The notes under the pieces were generated by a model. The model was given only the letters and a program-made list of their open reading frames with translations. It was not told the origin of the DNA and searched no databases. The position numbers and the translations under genes were made by a program. 64,000 nt of DNA from Gari tellinella (taxonomy: Eukaryota; Mollusca; Bivalvia; Cardiida; Psammobiidae). Numbering within the stretch: the stretch's first letter is position 1; every line of letters starts with the position of its first letter. Where the stretch lies: NCBI GenBank assembly GCA_922989275.2, contig OV277863.1, forward strand, positions 49,334,999-49,398,998, given 5' to 3'. Shown piece by piece: positions 30,911 through 42,123 of the stretch.

Positions 30911-31160
30911 TACAGTGGAGAATCTGTTATTCTTTCCCGTTTAAACGCAAACGTACGCAAACGCAAAGCACTAAAACGTAGAAAACTGCAACTTTTGGAC
31001 AATTCTGATATTTCATGTTTATCTTGGTGGCAAACAGTTTGGAGCCTGATCAGACGCCGGGTTACCCGGCGTCTGATCTGGCTCCAAACTGTTTGCACTG
31101 TAAATAATAGTTTTAGCGTAAACGCGTTTATTGGGAAAGAATAACGTTTTCTCCACTGTA
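30911..31160. repeat. Composite TA-CAGTGGAG element, copy 4 (full length)
   Basis: 250 bp, same orientation as 7987 and 55317 and nearly identical to both. Both strands give false open frames across it because the palindrome reads through. Confidence 0.85.
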
Positions 31161-32670
31161 TACTCGGTACAGTATTATCATATTCTGATTATACATTATT
31201 CTTGTATAGTTGAACCCAAAGCAGCAGACATAAAATACATACAAATGATAGCTATTAATCTATATTTACTGTGCACTTGCATTTTGCAACGATAAACTTA
31301 TTTGAATATGCTCTATACTTTCATGAAAGCCAATGACTGTGTGAAATTTTACTCGGCGGAAGGATACTTTCAAATTATACACTTATAGCAGACTACAATG
31401 AGACAGTAGTGAAGATGTTTGGCTGGATTTCCAAATGCGCGAAAACTTAGTTGTTGATATTTCCTTATTATATTATCATTTCTTTAAAAAGGAGAAACTT
31501 TCCAAATGAAAGGAAGACTTGCACACTTTGGGATTTCACGTAGACAATTAACAGTATTTTGTTCTAAATATCGTAAATGACGTCATGTATCACAATGACG
31601 GTAACTTTGCATTTTCGCACTAAGGCTCGTTTTCGTTGAAATGTAACTTTAAAAATTAAACTAATATTCTGGCGTTCGAATATCTAACACCTTTAGTTTT
31701 GTATTTATGACTATTACCTTTATCGTACACAATATTCGTGACAACACATTCTTACATGGATATCACAAAAGTGCATATCGATTGATTATCGAGTAGCATT
31801 AGAACAGATAGTAAGAACTAATGTTAATATAAGAATTAAATTACTCATATCGATGTATTGTGGGTGTATAAAACTAGACTGGTATTCAACGTAGGAATTC
31901 GATATGTTTTGAATCATCGACGTACAATTTATTTTATCAGTTATTTGATTGCAATTACAACACAGTCGTCACCTAAGCAACTTTTTATACTACGAAGTCA
32001 AGCTGAGAGCAGGAAACACGTCAATATGTAAAGTGAAATATGTGTTATGTCTACAATGTACGATTTGCAGAACGTATAACAAAAGTGAATTTCATCATAG
32101 GTATATTAATGTTCAACATATTGCGTATTTTATTGCGTTGGTATAACTAACACTAATCTTTAACGATGGTAGTCCATATTACTAAATGTGCTATCACTTT
32201 TTCATTCTTATGGAATGTGGTCCACGTTACATTATGAACATACCTTTATACTCTACTGCTACGATTTGGTGGTTATACATCGTACATATTATTGTATTTA
32301 TGTCGTAGCAATTTAGTATACATGTTTACTGACCCAATGACAACACAGGTCACTATCATAACTATGATGGTTATAATTACATTAACAATATTATCAATAA
32401 CAACAAATGGTTTAAAATAATAGTAACAATGAACCTGATACAGATTTCCTAATGGATAACTTGCAAAGTTGCTACAACACAATGTGCAATCACTTTTAAT
32501 ATTACACGCAGCAGTGTTAAAGCAGCACAGACGAGTATGATCTGTTTGGAATCCTATTTTAGCAGAGGTTTCGCACATGAACTCTAATACGAATTACAAT
32601 GGCAATAAATGAATGGAAAACCTGGTAGTAAAATATTGTAACCTATATGTGATGGTTTATTTCTTTGCAG
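31161..32670. other. Gene 2 intron, no gene seen
   Basis: AT-rich intron before Ig(B) unit 1. No repeat border, coding exon or RNA gene recognised. Confidence 0.5.
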
Positions 32671-32940
32671 ATCCTGCAAAACTACACATTGATTCAAATC
32701 CTAACAAGCCTATAAACGAGAGTGACACTGCACGTTTCGTCATACGAGTAGAGGGCAACCCACCTCCCTACACGACCTTCACCTTGGAAGATAGTGGTGG
32801 GGAAGTGCACAACGAAACTGGAGAAGGAAGCTTTAATTTTACTGTAAAACACGTCAGTTGCAACGATGGTGGACGGTACAAATTCTCATCAACAAACCTG
32901 ATCGGGAATGACTCAAAGTCAGAGGAAATACGGGTTTTCT
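32671..32940 (+). CDS. Gene 2 exon: Ig(B) domain, unit 1
   Basis: A 90-codon exon, acceptor TTCTTTGCAG|AT, donor T|GTAAATC. PAKLHIDS opens the domain, then VEGNPPPYTTF, VKHVSCNDGGRYKF and IRVFC. Same cysteine pattern as other Ig(B) copies: none in B or F strand, one in the EF loop, one at the exon end. Sequon-like NET and NFT are present. Confidence 0.9.
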
Positions 32941-33090
32941 GTAAATCACGTTTCTCACTTTGTTTTTGTAGAACCTTGTTCAGACCTTATGTTGGGAATC
33001 AGCAGTAGGATAAAGAGAGTATTCAAATTAGAGATGTTCTAGCGATGAGGGGATAGGGAAATCTAGTGGGTTTTGAAGAGTGGGTGGGTA

Positions 33091-33195
33091 AAGAGATGAG
33101 AGAGAGAGAGAAAGAGAGAGGGAGAGACAGAGAAAGAGAGATATAGGGACAGGAACAGAGAGAGAGACAGATAGAGAGAGAGAGAGAGAGAGAGA
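33091..33195 (+). repeat. (GA)n microsatellite
   Basis: Interrupted GA/GAGACA tract of about 100 bp in the intron between Ig(B) and Ig(C) of unit 1. A minus-strand serine/leucine-rich frame over it is not a gene. Confidence 0.9.
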
Positions 33196-33199
33196 TGTT

Positions 33200-33811
33200 G
33201 CACGAAGTAGACACTGAATTAATGCTTGTTAGGTATCTAAAGTGTTAGTATAAAAACAAAATGTTTAACTTTTGAAGCAAATGAATAATGTATTAAATTA
33301 TTATGTAAACTTGAGAAATGAAAATCCACCGCCTAAACTTCAAAGACATCTTCTATACCGACATTTAAAAAAGGACATTTATAAGGAAGTTTTGCTAATG
33401 AGCGCCGGACGACATGTCAGAAGGTAGAGCAATTGTAGATAATTCATTTGTACTACGACAGAATAGCAAAATAATATTATCCATCTACATCCTCTCATTT
33501 GTCACCTTAGTTAAGCTGTCATAATTTAGTAGTATGCTCTACCTGTCATCGCACAATAAAATAGGAGATAAAAATGCCCGACTGTAAAGAGGTCGATCAC
33601 TAGTCATGCTGTTTGGCGCGATATGTGTGGGTTATAGCTTATTGCAGGGAATTAATTATGCTATTTACACAAAATAAGACTCATGGCAGAGTAACAAGTA
33701 ATACCTTTTTAAAGAGAGATGTATAAAAATTCTCAATACACATTTTCCTTCCACGGCGAAACATGACGCAAATTATCATTTTTACATATACTGCATTTGT
33801 TATATTTGACA
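33200..33811. other. Gene 2 intron, no gene seen
   Basis: AT-rich intron; no repeat or exon recognised. Confidence 0.5.
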
Positions 33812-33812
33812 G

Positions 33813-34076
33813 GTCCGCCGTCGCCAAGGTTACCAAGCCATGAAAAGTTCCAGCCTCGTCTTGGTGACAATTTTGATATAAATGTAGCCAGTTTAGGTTA
33901 CCCTTACCCAAACTTTACGTGGACGTTTAAGGGAAAGGCACTACCCTGTACAACGAAACATTATGAAAGTGACCTTCATCTCAACAATTTCAAAGTAGAC
34001 GAATTTGGTTCCTATATGCTGATGATGGAGAATGATCTCGGCCAATCCAATACCACGTATACCGTGATGGCTGACG
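33813..34076 (+). CDS. Gene 2 exon: Ig(C) domain, unit 1
   Basis: An 88-codon exon, acceptor ATTTGACAG|GT, donor GACG|GTAAAGT. PRLGDNFDINV, GYPYPNFTW and EFGSYMLMMEND. Core cysteines are Val and Leu. One extra Cys (LPC) in the C'-D region. Phase 1/1; supplies the second half of the Cys codon begun by Ig(B). Confidence 0.9.
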
Positions 34077-34567
34077 GTAAAGTTTATCAGAAAAAAAATT
34101 ACGACAGTTTAAGTGTTATACACAAAACCTAATAGTTTAATCGGCCTCTAGCCTGGGTCTATGAAGTATACATTAATCAGTTTAAATTATAGACTATTGT
34201 ATGTGAACACTTTAAACTTGTCAATTCCACAGTCGACCTCATCGGTATTGCAAACATGTTTGATAGAGATATGACACGGAGTAATTTAGAAATGTACAAA
34301 CTTCGATTGAATATACATTAGCTTCGTTCTTGTTGTTAATTGTTAGAAATGAGACATGCTACATAATGACATTATCAATTAACGTTACAGTCTAATGACA
34401 AAATCGTTATTACGTACGAATCCAGAGTTACTTCAAATCCACTTGAAATTTAGATTCTGTTTAGAAATTACATTTGATAAATATTTAGTTTTAGAACAGT
34501 TGTAGACGACAATTATTGCAGACGAAAACATTTCTTAGCGTTCAAAGTGTATAATTTTTATTTGTAG

Positions 34568-34705
34568 GGCCACCTGGCCAGGTCATGGACTTGACAGTGA
34601 ACAACATTACTGAATGCAGTGTTAATATAACTTGGATGTCTGGGTATGATTATGGAGCAAAGCAGAACTTCATCATCAAGTCTTACAATGGATCTGGCTA
34701 TGAAG
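34568..34705 (+). CDS. Gene 2 exon: FN3a, unit 1
   Basis: A 46-codon exon, acceptor TTTGTAG|GG, donor GAAG|GTAGTA. Encodes PPGQVMDLTVNNIT, ECSVNITW, MSGYDYGAKQNFIIKS. The frame lacks a methionine-started reading frame of useful size, so it is easily missed; it is recognised by alignment to the other FN3a exons and by its splice sites. Confidence 0.86.
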
Positions 34706-35247
34706 GTAGTATAGAGTGATTCCATTTAATACCGACGCTAACACAACAGTTATAAATCATGAACTTTTGTAAATGCTTAGTATTTAAACAAAAGTATTTA
34801 CAGCCAATAAGCCCTATTGTAAGTATTTTCATCTGTCGTTCGTCGATCCATCAAGACACTTTGAACCATCTTAAATACGAAACACATCTCACGAGATATT
34901 TCATGAACCATTAATAGCATTGAAAGAGCTATAAAATATATGAAAAAGGCATAATGAACATGTATGCATATAATAGTATTTAAAAGGTCAGATAGTTGCC
35001 AATGAGCCTCTCCCCTTTTGACATAACATGGTATAATTATAAAACAGGTTTTTGTACTAGGAATATGTAAAGTCACGAAAGGCGCTTCTATAAGTTATAA
35101 CATTCATCGTGAATGCTAATATAAGACTGGTGTAGGCCTATGTAAGATAAGGTGTCGAAACATATATATAAATAATTTATCATAGAAAATGACACAGGAC
35201 TATTTTAAACAATGATTGAATATTTTGATAAAACTGATTTGTTACAG

Positions 35248-35409
35248 ATATTGCTTGTTTCGAGGAAATGAAAGGAGGACATGGACTAAAGTACGTCAGT
35301 CACGTGATTAAAGATCTGGAACCAGGGATGACTTATAACCTTTCTGTTGTTGCAAATAACAGTCGAGGAGAAGGGAAAATGTCACCAAACTCTGTCATGT
35401 TTACAGCGG
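35248..35409 (+). CDS. Gene 2 exon: FN3b, unit 1
   Basis: A 54-codon exon, acceptor TTGTTACAG|AT, donor GCGG|GTATGC. IKDLEPGMTYNLSVVANNSRG is the FN3 E-F-G signature. NNS sequon shared with other copies. Phase 1/1. Confidence 0.88.
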
Positions 35410-36033
35410 GTATGCAGCAAACTCTAATGAAACCTTTGCTCGTGCATATGTTGAACTATACACTAGAACAGCCTTTGTTTACACAATAATATTTCTTTAA
35501 TATTAGAGTTGACAAAGATTTGATATCTATATCATTATCATGTAAGTTATTGGTTAAGTTAAATATAATATTCTAATTTTGAATTTAGGCACCTGTTATT
35601 TAACGAACAGAAAGCACCTAATTAAACATATAACATCATGGCATGTTTTGAGAAATTATAGACACATGTTATTTAATCTGAAGAAAATTTGAAATAAATA
35701 CTGTTAAGTGTAACACGTATTACACAAGTCTTTTTTTTTTTATCATGCTTTATTGCTTTTGTTATCAAGAAGTAGCATTGTACTCCATTCACCACTGCCA
35801 AGTCCGAGTTTGGATCCTGATTCGAAAACGAGTTGTTGTAAGAGACCCGCATTCTTTGACATTCATATTAAAATGTATTTACTTTAAATGCATGATTTTT
35901 AAATTTGAAAACTAAAAGCAGTCGAAAATTTAAGATGACGCTACCCTGTTAACAAATGGTTTTACATAGAATAGTAGATTTAAACACTGATATATTAAGG
36001 ATGTGTATTTATTGTTTTCTATATTAATTTCAG

Positions 36034-36264
36034 CTCGCTTTGTGACGCATTCAGTGCCTGAAAACGAAGGTCTATTCATTGAATGCAATGGAACATCACC
36101 GGGTGCTAATGTGTACTGGGTGAATAATGACGGATCATTCAGACGACAGGGAGCACAGCTATCCATTTTCAATATAACAAGGAACTATACAGGGTTATAC
36201 ATGTGTATGGAAAATATAAATACGACAATATTTACACTGGAAACAATATATGTGGACGTGCAAT
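36034..36264 (+). CDS. Gene 2 exon: Ig(A) domain, unit 2
   Basis: A 77-codon exon, acceptor TTAATTTCAG|CT, donor CAAT|GTAAGTC. Canonical core: NEGLFIEC, VYW, TGLYMC. Ends IYVDVQ. Several sequons (NGT, NIT, NYT, NTT) suggest heavy glycosylation of this domain. Confidence 0.9.
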
Positions 36265-36354
36265 GTAAGTCATTGATTTGTGCACGAAACCTTTACTATT
36301 TTAATGCAGCGAAACTTATATTGCTAATGTGATAGTCTACTATCTTTCTTTCTT

Positions 36355-36590
36355 TCTCTATATACTGCTACACGCCCCTTTCGGGTATTATGAGCAGGGG
36401 CACTTTTTAGGTGCACCAATGGGACTGTACCCGGCCGGTCACCTTATCCTGACACCGACGAACCAGTTGTAATGCTATCCCGAAATCCTGAGCGCCAAGG
36501 AGGGAAGCCATTACTACCAATTTTTAAGTCTTTGGTTAAACCCACAACCTCCTGCACTGCAAGCGGACGCTCTACCACTAAGCCACGCAG
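36355..36590 (-). repeat. SINE (tRNA-derived), reverse
   Basis: On the minus strand: GCGTGGCTTAGTGGTAGAGC (A box), then CTTGCAGTGCAGGAGG and GGTTGTGGGTTTAACC (B-box-like), with a body containing GACCGGCCGGGTACAGTCCC. Begins about 90 bases after the Ig(A) unit 2 donor. Confidence 0.65.
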
Positions 36591-36761
36591 TATAATATCT
36601 GCAACATAGGAAACGAATTTAATAATATGAGTAAGTAAATTTGAAAAAGGCTAGAAACCTGGAATTGAAAATAGAGTTGCATTTGCCTTTTAAATTAACA
36701 TGTCTGTGTATTTCGCAAAGGTTGAGTCCAGCTCTAAGCCTAACACGCCTACGTACTATTT

Positions 36762-36828
36762 GCAAATAAACTGGATCCTTATCAGAGGCCGCGCAATGCG
36801 GCGTCTGATCAGTATCCAAACGATTTTA
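36762..36828. repeat. 65 bp palindrome
   Basis: GCAAATAAACTGGATCCTTA with GGCGTCTGATCAGTATCCAA; centre GCCGCGCAATGCGGC. Confidence 0.65.
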
Positions 36829-36829
36829 C

Positions 36830-37900
36830 TCTCGTATGAAAATACCCATAAAATGCTAAATTGTAGAAATAAAGGCAGACGAAAACTTAAGCAGGGTGTT
36901 TCATGGCAGTGATTGTATTAGATGGGTCATTACCTCATATCAGTGAAAGGATTAAAAACACATACTTAGGTGAACGTATGCTATAATAGTTTATTTAGTG
37001 ATACATGATCTACAAAACCACCTAACTAAAATGAATTGGACTTTCTATGTGAAACAAATATTTGAAAGGTTCGATATAATAAAGTGTTGATTAATCAATG
37101 TGCAGGTAATAGACATTTATTTTGAATTATTTTTTCAAACTACGTGTTAAAGACAAGGATCAGTTATGCAATTCCACAAGGACAACTACCTACAATCGTT
37201 TTGCTGATTTTGAACATAGTAAATATCTAGATATCATAATGACCGTTGATTTTAGATATGGTATGCATTTACTAGACTGAGAATATCTAGACATAGGTTA
37301 GAAATAGAAACAGGCAGTTGGACGAAACCTAATATTAATCCAAGATCAGAACGTATGCACCAGTTCCGTAACAGTCTAGAAGATTTTATTTTAGAATGTC
37401 ATCTTTTCCACGAATTAAGATCACAATACTTAATAGTTTAACAGCCCAAAGTATTGCAAAATCTATGGAATTGATAAAATCTGTAAACACAAAAGAAGCA
37501 CGGAACCTCTTAATATACATATGTCATACTATAGAAAAGAGACGAAATGTTTTACTCCAGATAAAGATTATTATTTTGTTTTTGTTAAGTTGTTTCACCT
37601 TTTACTACGAATAATCCTGTTGCTGTCAATTGTTTTTTCATTTGCTTTGAAAATAATTGCTGTCAAAATTACAATTTCAAAGCAGGTAGCTAAGCGATGA
37701 AATACCGATAAGAATTTTAAGCAGTTCCAATCCAGATCAGAAGCCGCGTAGTACGACGTCTATCAGTAATTTCTTCGCTGATAGTTCGAATTCAGAGCAG
37801 ATACCGTGCGACACGACGTCTTTACATGGTCCAGAATGTTAGTAAAGTCAACTGTGACCGTTTATGGCGGGGAAAGGTTTCCAATTAAGGATTTGGTTTT
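36830..37900. other. Gene 2 intron, no gene seen
   Basis: AT-rich; two decayed palindrome pieces at about 37728-37840 (AATCCAGATCAGAAGCCGCG, AATTCAGAGCAGATACCGTG). No exon recognised. Confidence 0.5.
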
Positions 37901-37904
37901 TGTT

Positions 37905-38174
37905 GTGATTTTACGTTGCTTTAATAGTATTAAAGTCATATCGCGACGTCCAGCTAATTAAAGTTTGAGGAAGACCCCAGCAGCCCTTTGTGCACTGTTT
38001 CAGGCACAAATCACTTTGAAATCAGCAACTGGGTAGAACCATCGACCTTTCGCAAGCCAGCTTAAAGGCTTTCTCAAATGAAAATTCCGAATGTCCAGAA
38101 CGGGATTCGAACCCACAGCGTTGATGAGCTTAGTAATGAAAGTCACAGTAACTATACCACTAGACCACGGAGGC
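37905..38174 (-). repeat. SINE (tRNA-derived), family with TACGTCGC tail, copy 2
   Basis: Same family as 9574-9837: GGCCTCCGTGGTCTAGTGGT head on the minus strand, body CGCGATATGACT and GTAACGTAAAATCA-type end. It has the better-kept B box (GGGTTCGAATCCCG). Confidence 0.72.
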
Positions 38175-38580
38175 CAATAATTTTTACAATATCTTCGGTT
38201 AGTCAGTAACCAATCTTTGATATGTATCGCTCTTTTCTATGTGTTTTATCTCGATACCAATTGAAATTTTAGGGATTTTTTTCATGAACCATGATTAATT
38301 AATTCTGTCTCAGTCTTTTAAGTCTTATCATTTCGCTTTCGCATAAACTAAATTAATCGATTGCTACATTGATATTGTATATATATAAATGGAATACAAT
38401 ATATTACAGAGGGATACATTAGTCTTTCTTGAAATATAAATAGGAAACGGTTCAGAGCCTGATCAAGTGCAAAGTTAATCGGCATATAATCTTGCTCAAA
38501 CTTGTTAAAACTAGAAACATTATAGAAACCATTATATATAGTTAGGAAGACGTTATTATCTTCCATTTACACTTGTTAGT

Positions 38581-38797
38581 AAATACGAAAGACTCAAGCA
38601 GGAAACGCAACACAAACAATACACCCACCTCTCAAGCAGAACACAACACAGTCATACCATAACAAACACACACACGCACACACACACGCGCAATGTCATT
38701 CCTTCATCTACACACTAAATAGAAAGCAACATGCAAGACAAACATAAAGCAAAGTGAATATCGGAGCCCGCCTTGGTACGGTCAGAAGAAATTAATA
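38581..38797 (-). repeat. 5'-truncated retroelement end, copy of 42999-43210
   Basis: AAATACGAAAGACTCAAGCAGGAAACGCAA to GGAGCCCGCCTTGGTACGGTCAG (ends cited in part) matches 42999-43210 base by base except for the CA-repeat length. The larger copy continues into a minus-strand reverse-transcriptase frame, so this looks like a 3'-end-only copy made by truncated reverse transcription. Confidence 0.65.
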
Positions 38798-38807
38798 AAA
38801 GTCTTGT

Positions 38808-38866
38808 CTGGAGCCAGATCAGCTGCTGGGTAAACCGGTTCCTGGTCAGGCTATAAACTGTTTGAC
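38808..38866. repeat. Palindrome, diverged
   Basis: CTGGAGCCAGATCAGCTGCT with GGTTCCTGGTCAGGCTATAA. Confidence 0.5.
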
Positions 38867-39090
38867 ACTGAGATCAAAATAGATATTCATAATTTTCAAA
38901 AGCTGTTGTGTTCACCTATTACCTAAATTGCGTTTGTGTTTGTCTTTCTTCAAACCGAAAATGATAACGTTTTCTTTCGTCACTGTACAACTAAGTAGCA
39001 ATAATCGGATTAGTTATTGTATTTGAATTTTGTATAATATTATGTAAGCAAATAGACTCTATGGTATATCTATGTTCTTGTTACATTCAG

Positions 39091-39354
39091 ATCCGGCTAA
39101 GATCCTCAACAGTAAGGTATCCTCGCACGATATGAATGTCAATGATTCTTACACCGTCTTGTTGACGTTAGAGGGAAATCCTGTGCCAACAACATCACTT
39201 TCACAAAATGGCGACGCATTTGTCGAAGTCAACAAGACAGGGACGTTCAATATCAGTATCGATCATGTTGTATGTACAGATGCTCAGTCTGTGACAATCA
39301 ATTGCATGAACATGTTGGGGGATGATTCAACGACGGAGAAACTGTATGTGCACT
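39091..39354 (+). CDS. Gene 2 exon: Ig(B) domain, unit 2
   Basis: An 88-codon exon, acceptor TTACATTCAG|AT, donor T|GTAAGTT. PAKILNSKVS, LEGNPVPTTS, IDHVVCTDAQS, then TINCMNM and LYVHC. It keeps the EF-loop and terminal cysteines but differs from other Ig(B) copies in having an extra Cys in the F-strand region (INC) and in lacking the aromatic core residue (TTSL). DAQSVTIN replaces the usual D-x-G-x-Y. Confidence 0.87.
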
Positions 39355-39861
39355 GTAAGTTAAGATTTCATTACATTTCAGCCATACGAAAAGTGGTCAA
39401 TACGAATTCGTGTGCAATTCATTTAACTGAAACGTTAGACTCTGTTGGTCTCAATATTATCGTAAATGTAGTAAAATGATACTACAAAATGAAAAATATA
39501 AACAGAAAGTCGTAAAAATATTATTTCATTCTCTTTTTTACACATCACTAGAGCCCTACTTTTGTAATTATTCACAAGAAACAAAGCCTCATAATTATGT
39601 TTTAACAATGAACATATATACGAATCAATTGGGCTGCAGCTACTTAAATGTGATTCAGGACATCAAATTCAATAACCATTACGTTAACAATTATTTGTAG
39701 ATTTAAAGAAGACATTCTTTCCTACATGTATGCATGTTCGAAATGTCACGAAAGGAACAGCTTTGAAATAAGACATACCTAATGTTGATTTGATAAAAAA
39801 TAGTAATGACTTTAAAATATAACGTCATTCTACGAGTAATAAGAATGAATATTTGATGAAG
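39355..39861. other. Gene 2 intron, no gene seen
   Basis: Intron between Ig(B) and Ig(C) of unit 2. Notably lacks a pyrimidine tract at its 3' end. Confidence 0.5.
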
Positions 39862-40128
39862 GTTCACCATCACCAAAGCGTGGCATACACGACAAGTTTC
39901 AACCTCGTCTTGACGAATATGTAATACTGCTAGTAGAGAACGTTGGGTATCCTTACCCAAAATACACATGGATGTTTAATGGCAGAGTGCTAGCAAACGA
40001 ATCGACAGGTGATGATAAGGATGATTATATAATCAAAGGCGTGACCATTGGGGACTTTGGAGTGTACACAGTCAAAATGTCGAATGACCTCGGATTGGCA
40101 ACATACAATTACAGCGTGGAGGCAAATG
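39862..40128 (+). CDS. Gene 2 exon: Ig(C) domain, unit 2, weak splice sites
   Basis: An 89-codon exon. PRLDEYVILLVENV, GYPYPKYTW and DFGVYTVKMSND identify it; cysteines are Val/Val. The acceptor ATTTGATGAAG|GT has almost no pyrimidine tract and the donor G|GTACTA is far from GTAAGT, unlike nearly all other exons here. PRLG is changed to PRLD. The frame and phase are intact, so it may be spliced weakly or skipped in frame. Confidence 0.8.
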
Positions 40129-40538
40129 GTACTATTACATTATTCATTATTACCTCACATTATCTGATGTTGATTTCAAACAGTTTGGGAGGATTAGCCC
40201 TCGAGGACCCATGTGGTTGGCAAAGTCCAAACTGCTCGACACTCATATTGAAATATCAGAATAATTCTACAATTTGCTATCCTCGAATGGAGAAGTAACG
40301 TCGGGCGTTTGAACTGGCGTCATATTTTTTATAATTGACATATTAGAGCTGTAGCAGACATTTTATTGGGAACAAAAAACTACTTTGTAGCAAAGATCTC
40401 TTAAAGCTGGGCTAATTTTCTAGTTTTATACATCTGCTGTGGTACTAGTCTTTCATCGAAATATATACTGGGCGCATTGCTTAATTTAGAACACATATAA
40501 CGCACAGACCCCTTAAAGTGATTTGATTTGATTTGTTT

Positions 40539-40619
40539 TGATTTTACGTCGCTTTCAACAGTATTTCAGTCATATCGCGACGTCCAGCTAATAACAGGTG
40601 GAGGAAGACCCCAGAAGCT
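40539..40619 (-). repeat. SINE fragment, TACGTCGC family, copy 3
   Basis: GATTTTACGTCGCTTTCAAC, ATATCGCGACGTCCAGCTAA and GAGGAAGACCCCAGAAG match copies at 9574 and 37905; the tRNA head is missing. Confidence 0.7.
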
Positions 40620-40906
40620 TTACTGTTGTTCTATATTAAACTGTACGATGTGACTTGTCTTGTCTTGCGAATGACTGATAAACCAACCCCAATAATCCAG
40701 GAACCTGTTTAAACCTAAAATTTTACTCGGTTATGAAGGGTTGGTGTAGAGGTTTTGCTGTAGTTCTTAATCGTCCAAAGTGGTCCAAGGAACCAGGATA
40801 CACATTGTTTAACTTATATAATACACTGTTGTTTGCATTAATATACATATACTTGTAGACTCTTTGCTGCTCCTAAATACTCATGTAGGCTAAATGTTGG
40901 TTACAG

Positions 40907-41044
40907 GTCCTCCGGATCCAGTGACGGAATTGTCTGTCAACAATATAACAATCAACAGTGTAAATATAACCTTTGTGTCTGGATTCAATTACGGAGCCAA
41001 ACAAAATTTTATCATTGAGTCGTTTGATGGTGAAAACTACAAAG
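40907..41044 (+). CDS. Gene 2 exon: FN3a, unit 2
   Basis: A 46-codon exon, acceptor GGTTACAG|GT, donor AAAG|GTGAGTA. PPDPVTELSVNNITINSVNI, TFVSGFNYGAKQNFII. Phenylalanine replaces the FN3 tryptophan. Very similar to FN3a of unit 1 (NYGAKQNF/DYGAKQNF), suggesting recent unit duplication or conversion. Confidence 0.88.
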
Positions 41045-41127
41045 GTGAGTACCTACTGGAAAATTGTTTATTCCTTACTCTGTGCCTGCCGATTACAGCC
41101 TCGCCGCAATAACTGGTGCTTGAAAAC

Positions 41128-41190
41128 ATTTAGGTCTATATCAGACGTCACCTTAACCTGGTGTCTGATCTAGATTCAAACTGTTTGAGG
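41128..41190. repeat. 65 bp palindrome, diverged
   Basis: GGTCTATATCAGACGTCACC with GGTGTCTGATCTAGATTCAA and CTGTTTGAGG. Confidence 0.6.
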
Positions 41191-41333
41191 CTTGTATTTA
41201 GGTTTGCTTGGTTATATACGTATAAACTTACGTTAAGTCAATTTTACAGAGGACAATTTCCAAGTAGACTAAAACATGGTAGGATAAGTGCAAATATTTA
41301 ACAAAATACAAAATTAATTTAGGGGAGGACTAA

Positions 41334-41613
41334 CCGGCGGACGTAGTCAAGTGGTTAAAATCACCCGACTACGACGTCAGGGGTCGTGAGTCCGATGCCC
41401 GCCTGACCAGGTCTTTTGAAATTTGAGAATTTATAAACCGAGGTCCGATGTATCAGTGCTTTACACTGGGCATCTAAAAGAACCAAATAACTCTTTCGAT
41501 AATATGAGTAGGGCATCGCGCCCTGGTTCTATGTATCTGCTCTCCTCTCTCAGTGGCATCAAATTAGCCCACATATGGCAGAAAGGGACGTTTACGAACA
41601 AAACAAAACAAAA
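41334..41613 (+). repeat. SINE (tRNA-derived), family with TTTATAAACCGAGG body, copy 1
   Basis: Head CCGGCGGACGTAGTCAAGTG and GGGGTCGTGAGTCCGATGCC (B box), body TTTATAAACCGAGGTCCGAT, GTGCTTTACACTGGG, tail GGACGTTTACGAACAAAACA. The same family is at 51836 and, as a fragment, at 8681. Confidence 0.75.
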
Positions 41614-41958
41614 GGCGAGGACTACGGTAATTATTATTCTAGAAACAATTGCTATTCTAGATTTGTGTCTTTTATTCAATAGAGTTTTGGTTTATTTCGC
41701 CGTTCGTTTTATCACTATTGTTTATTGTCAAGAATCATATTTAATACATAGCCATAGGATATACATAGTATGAATGATTTTATACCAGTTTATTCGCACA
41801 ATTGTTGTATCAACTAGTTTCACAGATTACTGGAAAAATGCGCATTGTCATCTCAAATGTTGTCATTACTTACCAATACTTCAGTCGGTGATTGAAATAT
41901 CGATATCATTTGAATTTGACCTTGAATTCTTAATTATATTTTATATCTTTGATCAAAG

Positions 41959-42123
41959 AAATTGCAAGGTTTGACGACGAAACAAAAGCCAACAAGCCAG
42001 CAAATATCAGCCACGTGGTAAGCGGTCTTAAATATGGTACCGAGTACAATTTCACTGTGATGTCCAACAACAGCCGCGGAAAGAGTGAAAGATCGTCGGC
42101 ATTTGTGCTATTTACTACAAAAG
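41959..42123 (+). CDS. Gene 2 exon: FN3b, unit 2
   Basis: A 55-codon exon, acceptor TTTGATCAAAG|AA, donor AAAG|GTATGG. VSGLKYGTEYNFTVMSNNSRG. Shares EIxxF starts and the NNS sequon with other FN3b exons. The acceptor is modest but the domain frame is unambiguous. Confidence 0.86.

Larger units (their letters stand above)
34077..36033. other. Gene 2 introns around FN3 of unit 1
   Basis: Apart from the FN3 exons listed separately (34568-34705 and 35248-35409), nothing recognised; a decayed palindrome flank lies near 35800 (TTTGGATCCTGATTCG). Confidence 0.5.

Noticed and set aside
32273..32578. Minus-strand 101-residue frame with a hydrophobic stretch (IVNVIITIIVMIVTCVVIG)
   Set aside because: AT-rich intron sequence, no homologous copy in the paralogous intron, no splice or domain support.
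33023..33214. Minus-strand serine/leucine-rich small protein
   Set aside because: Translation of the (GA)n microsatellite.
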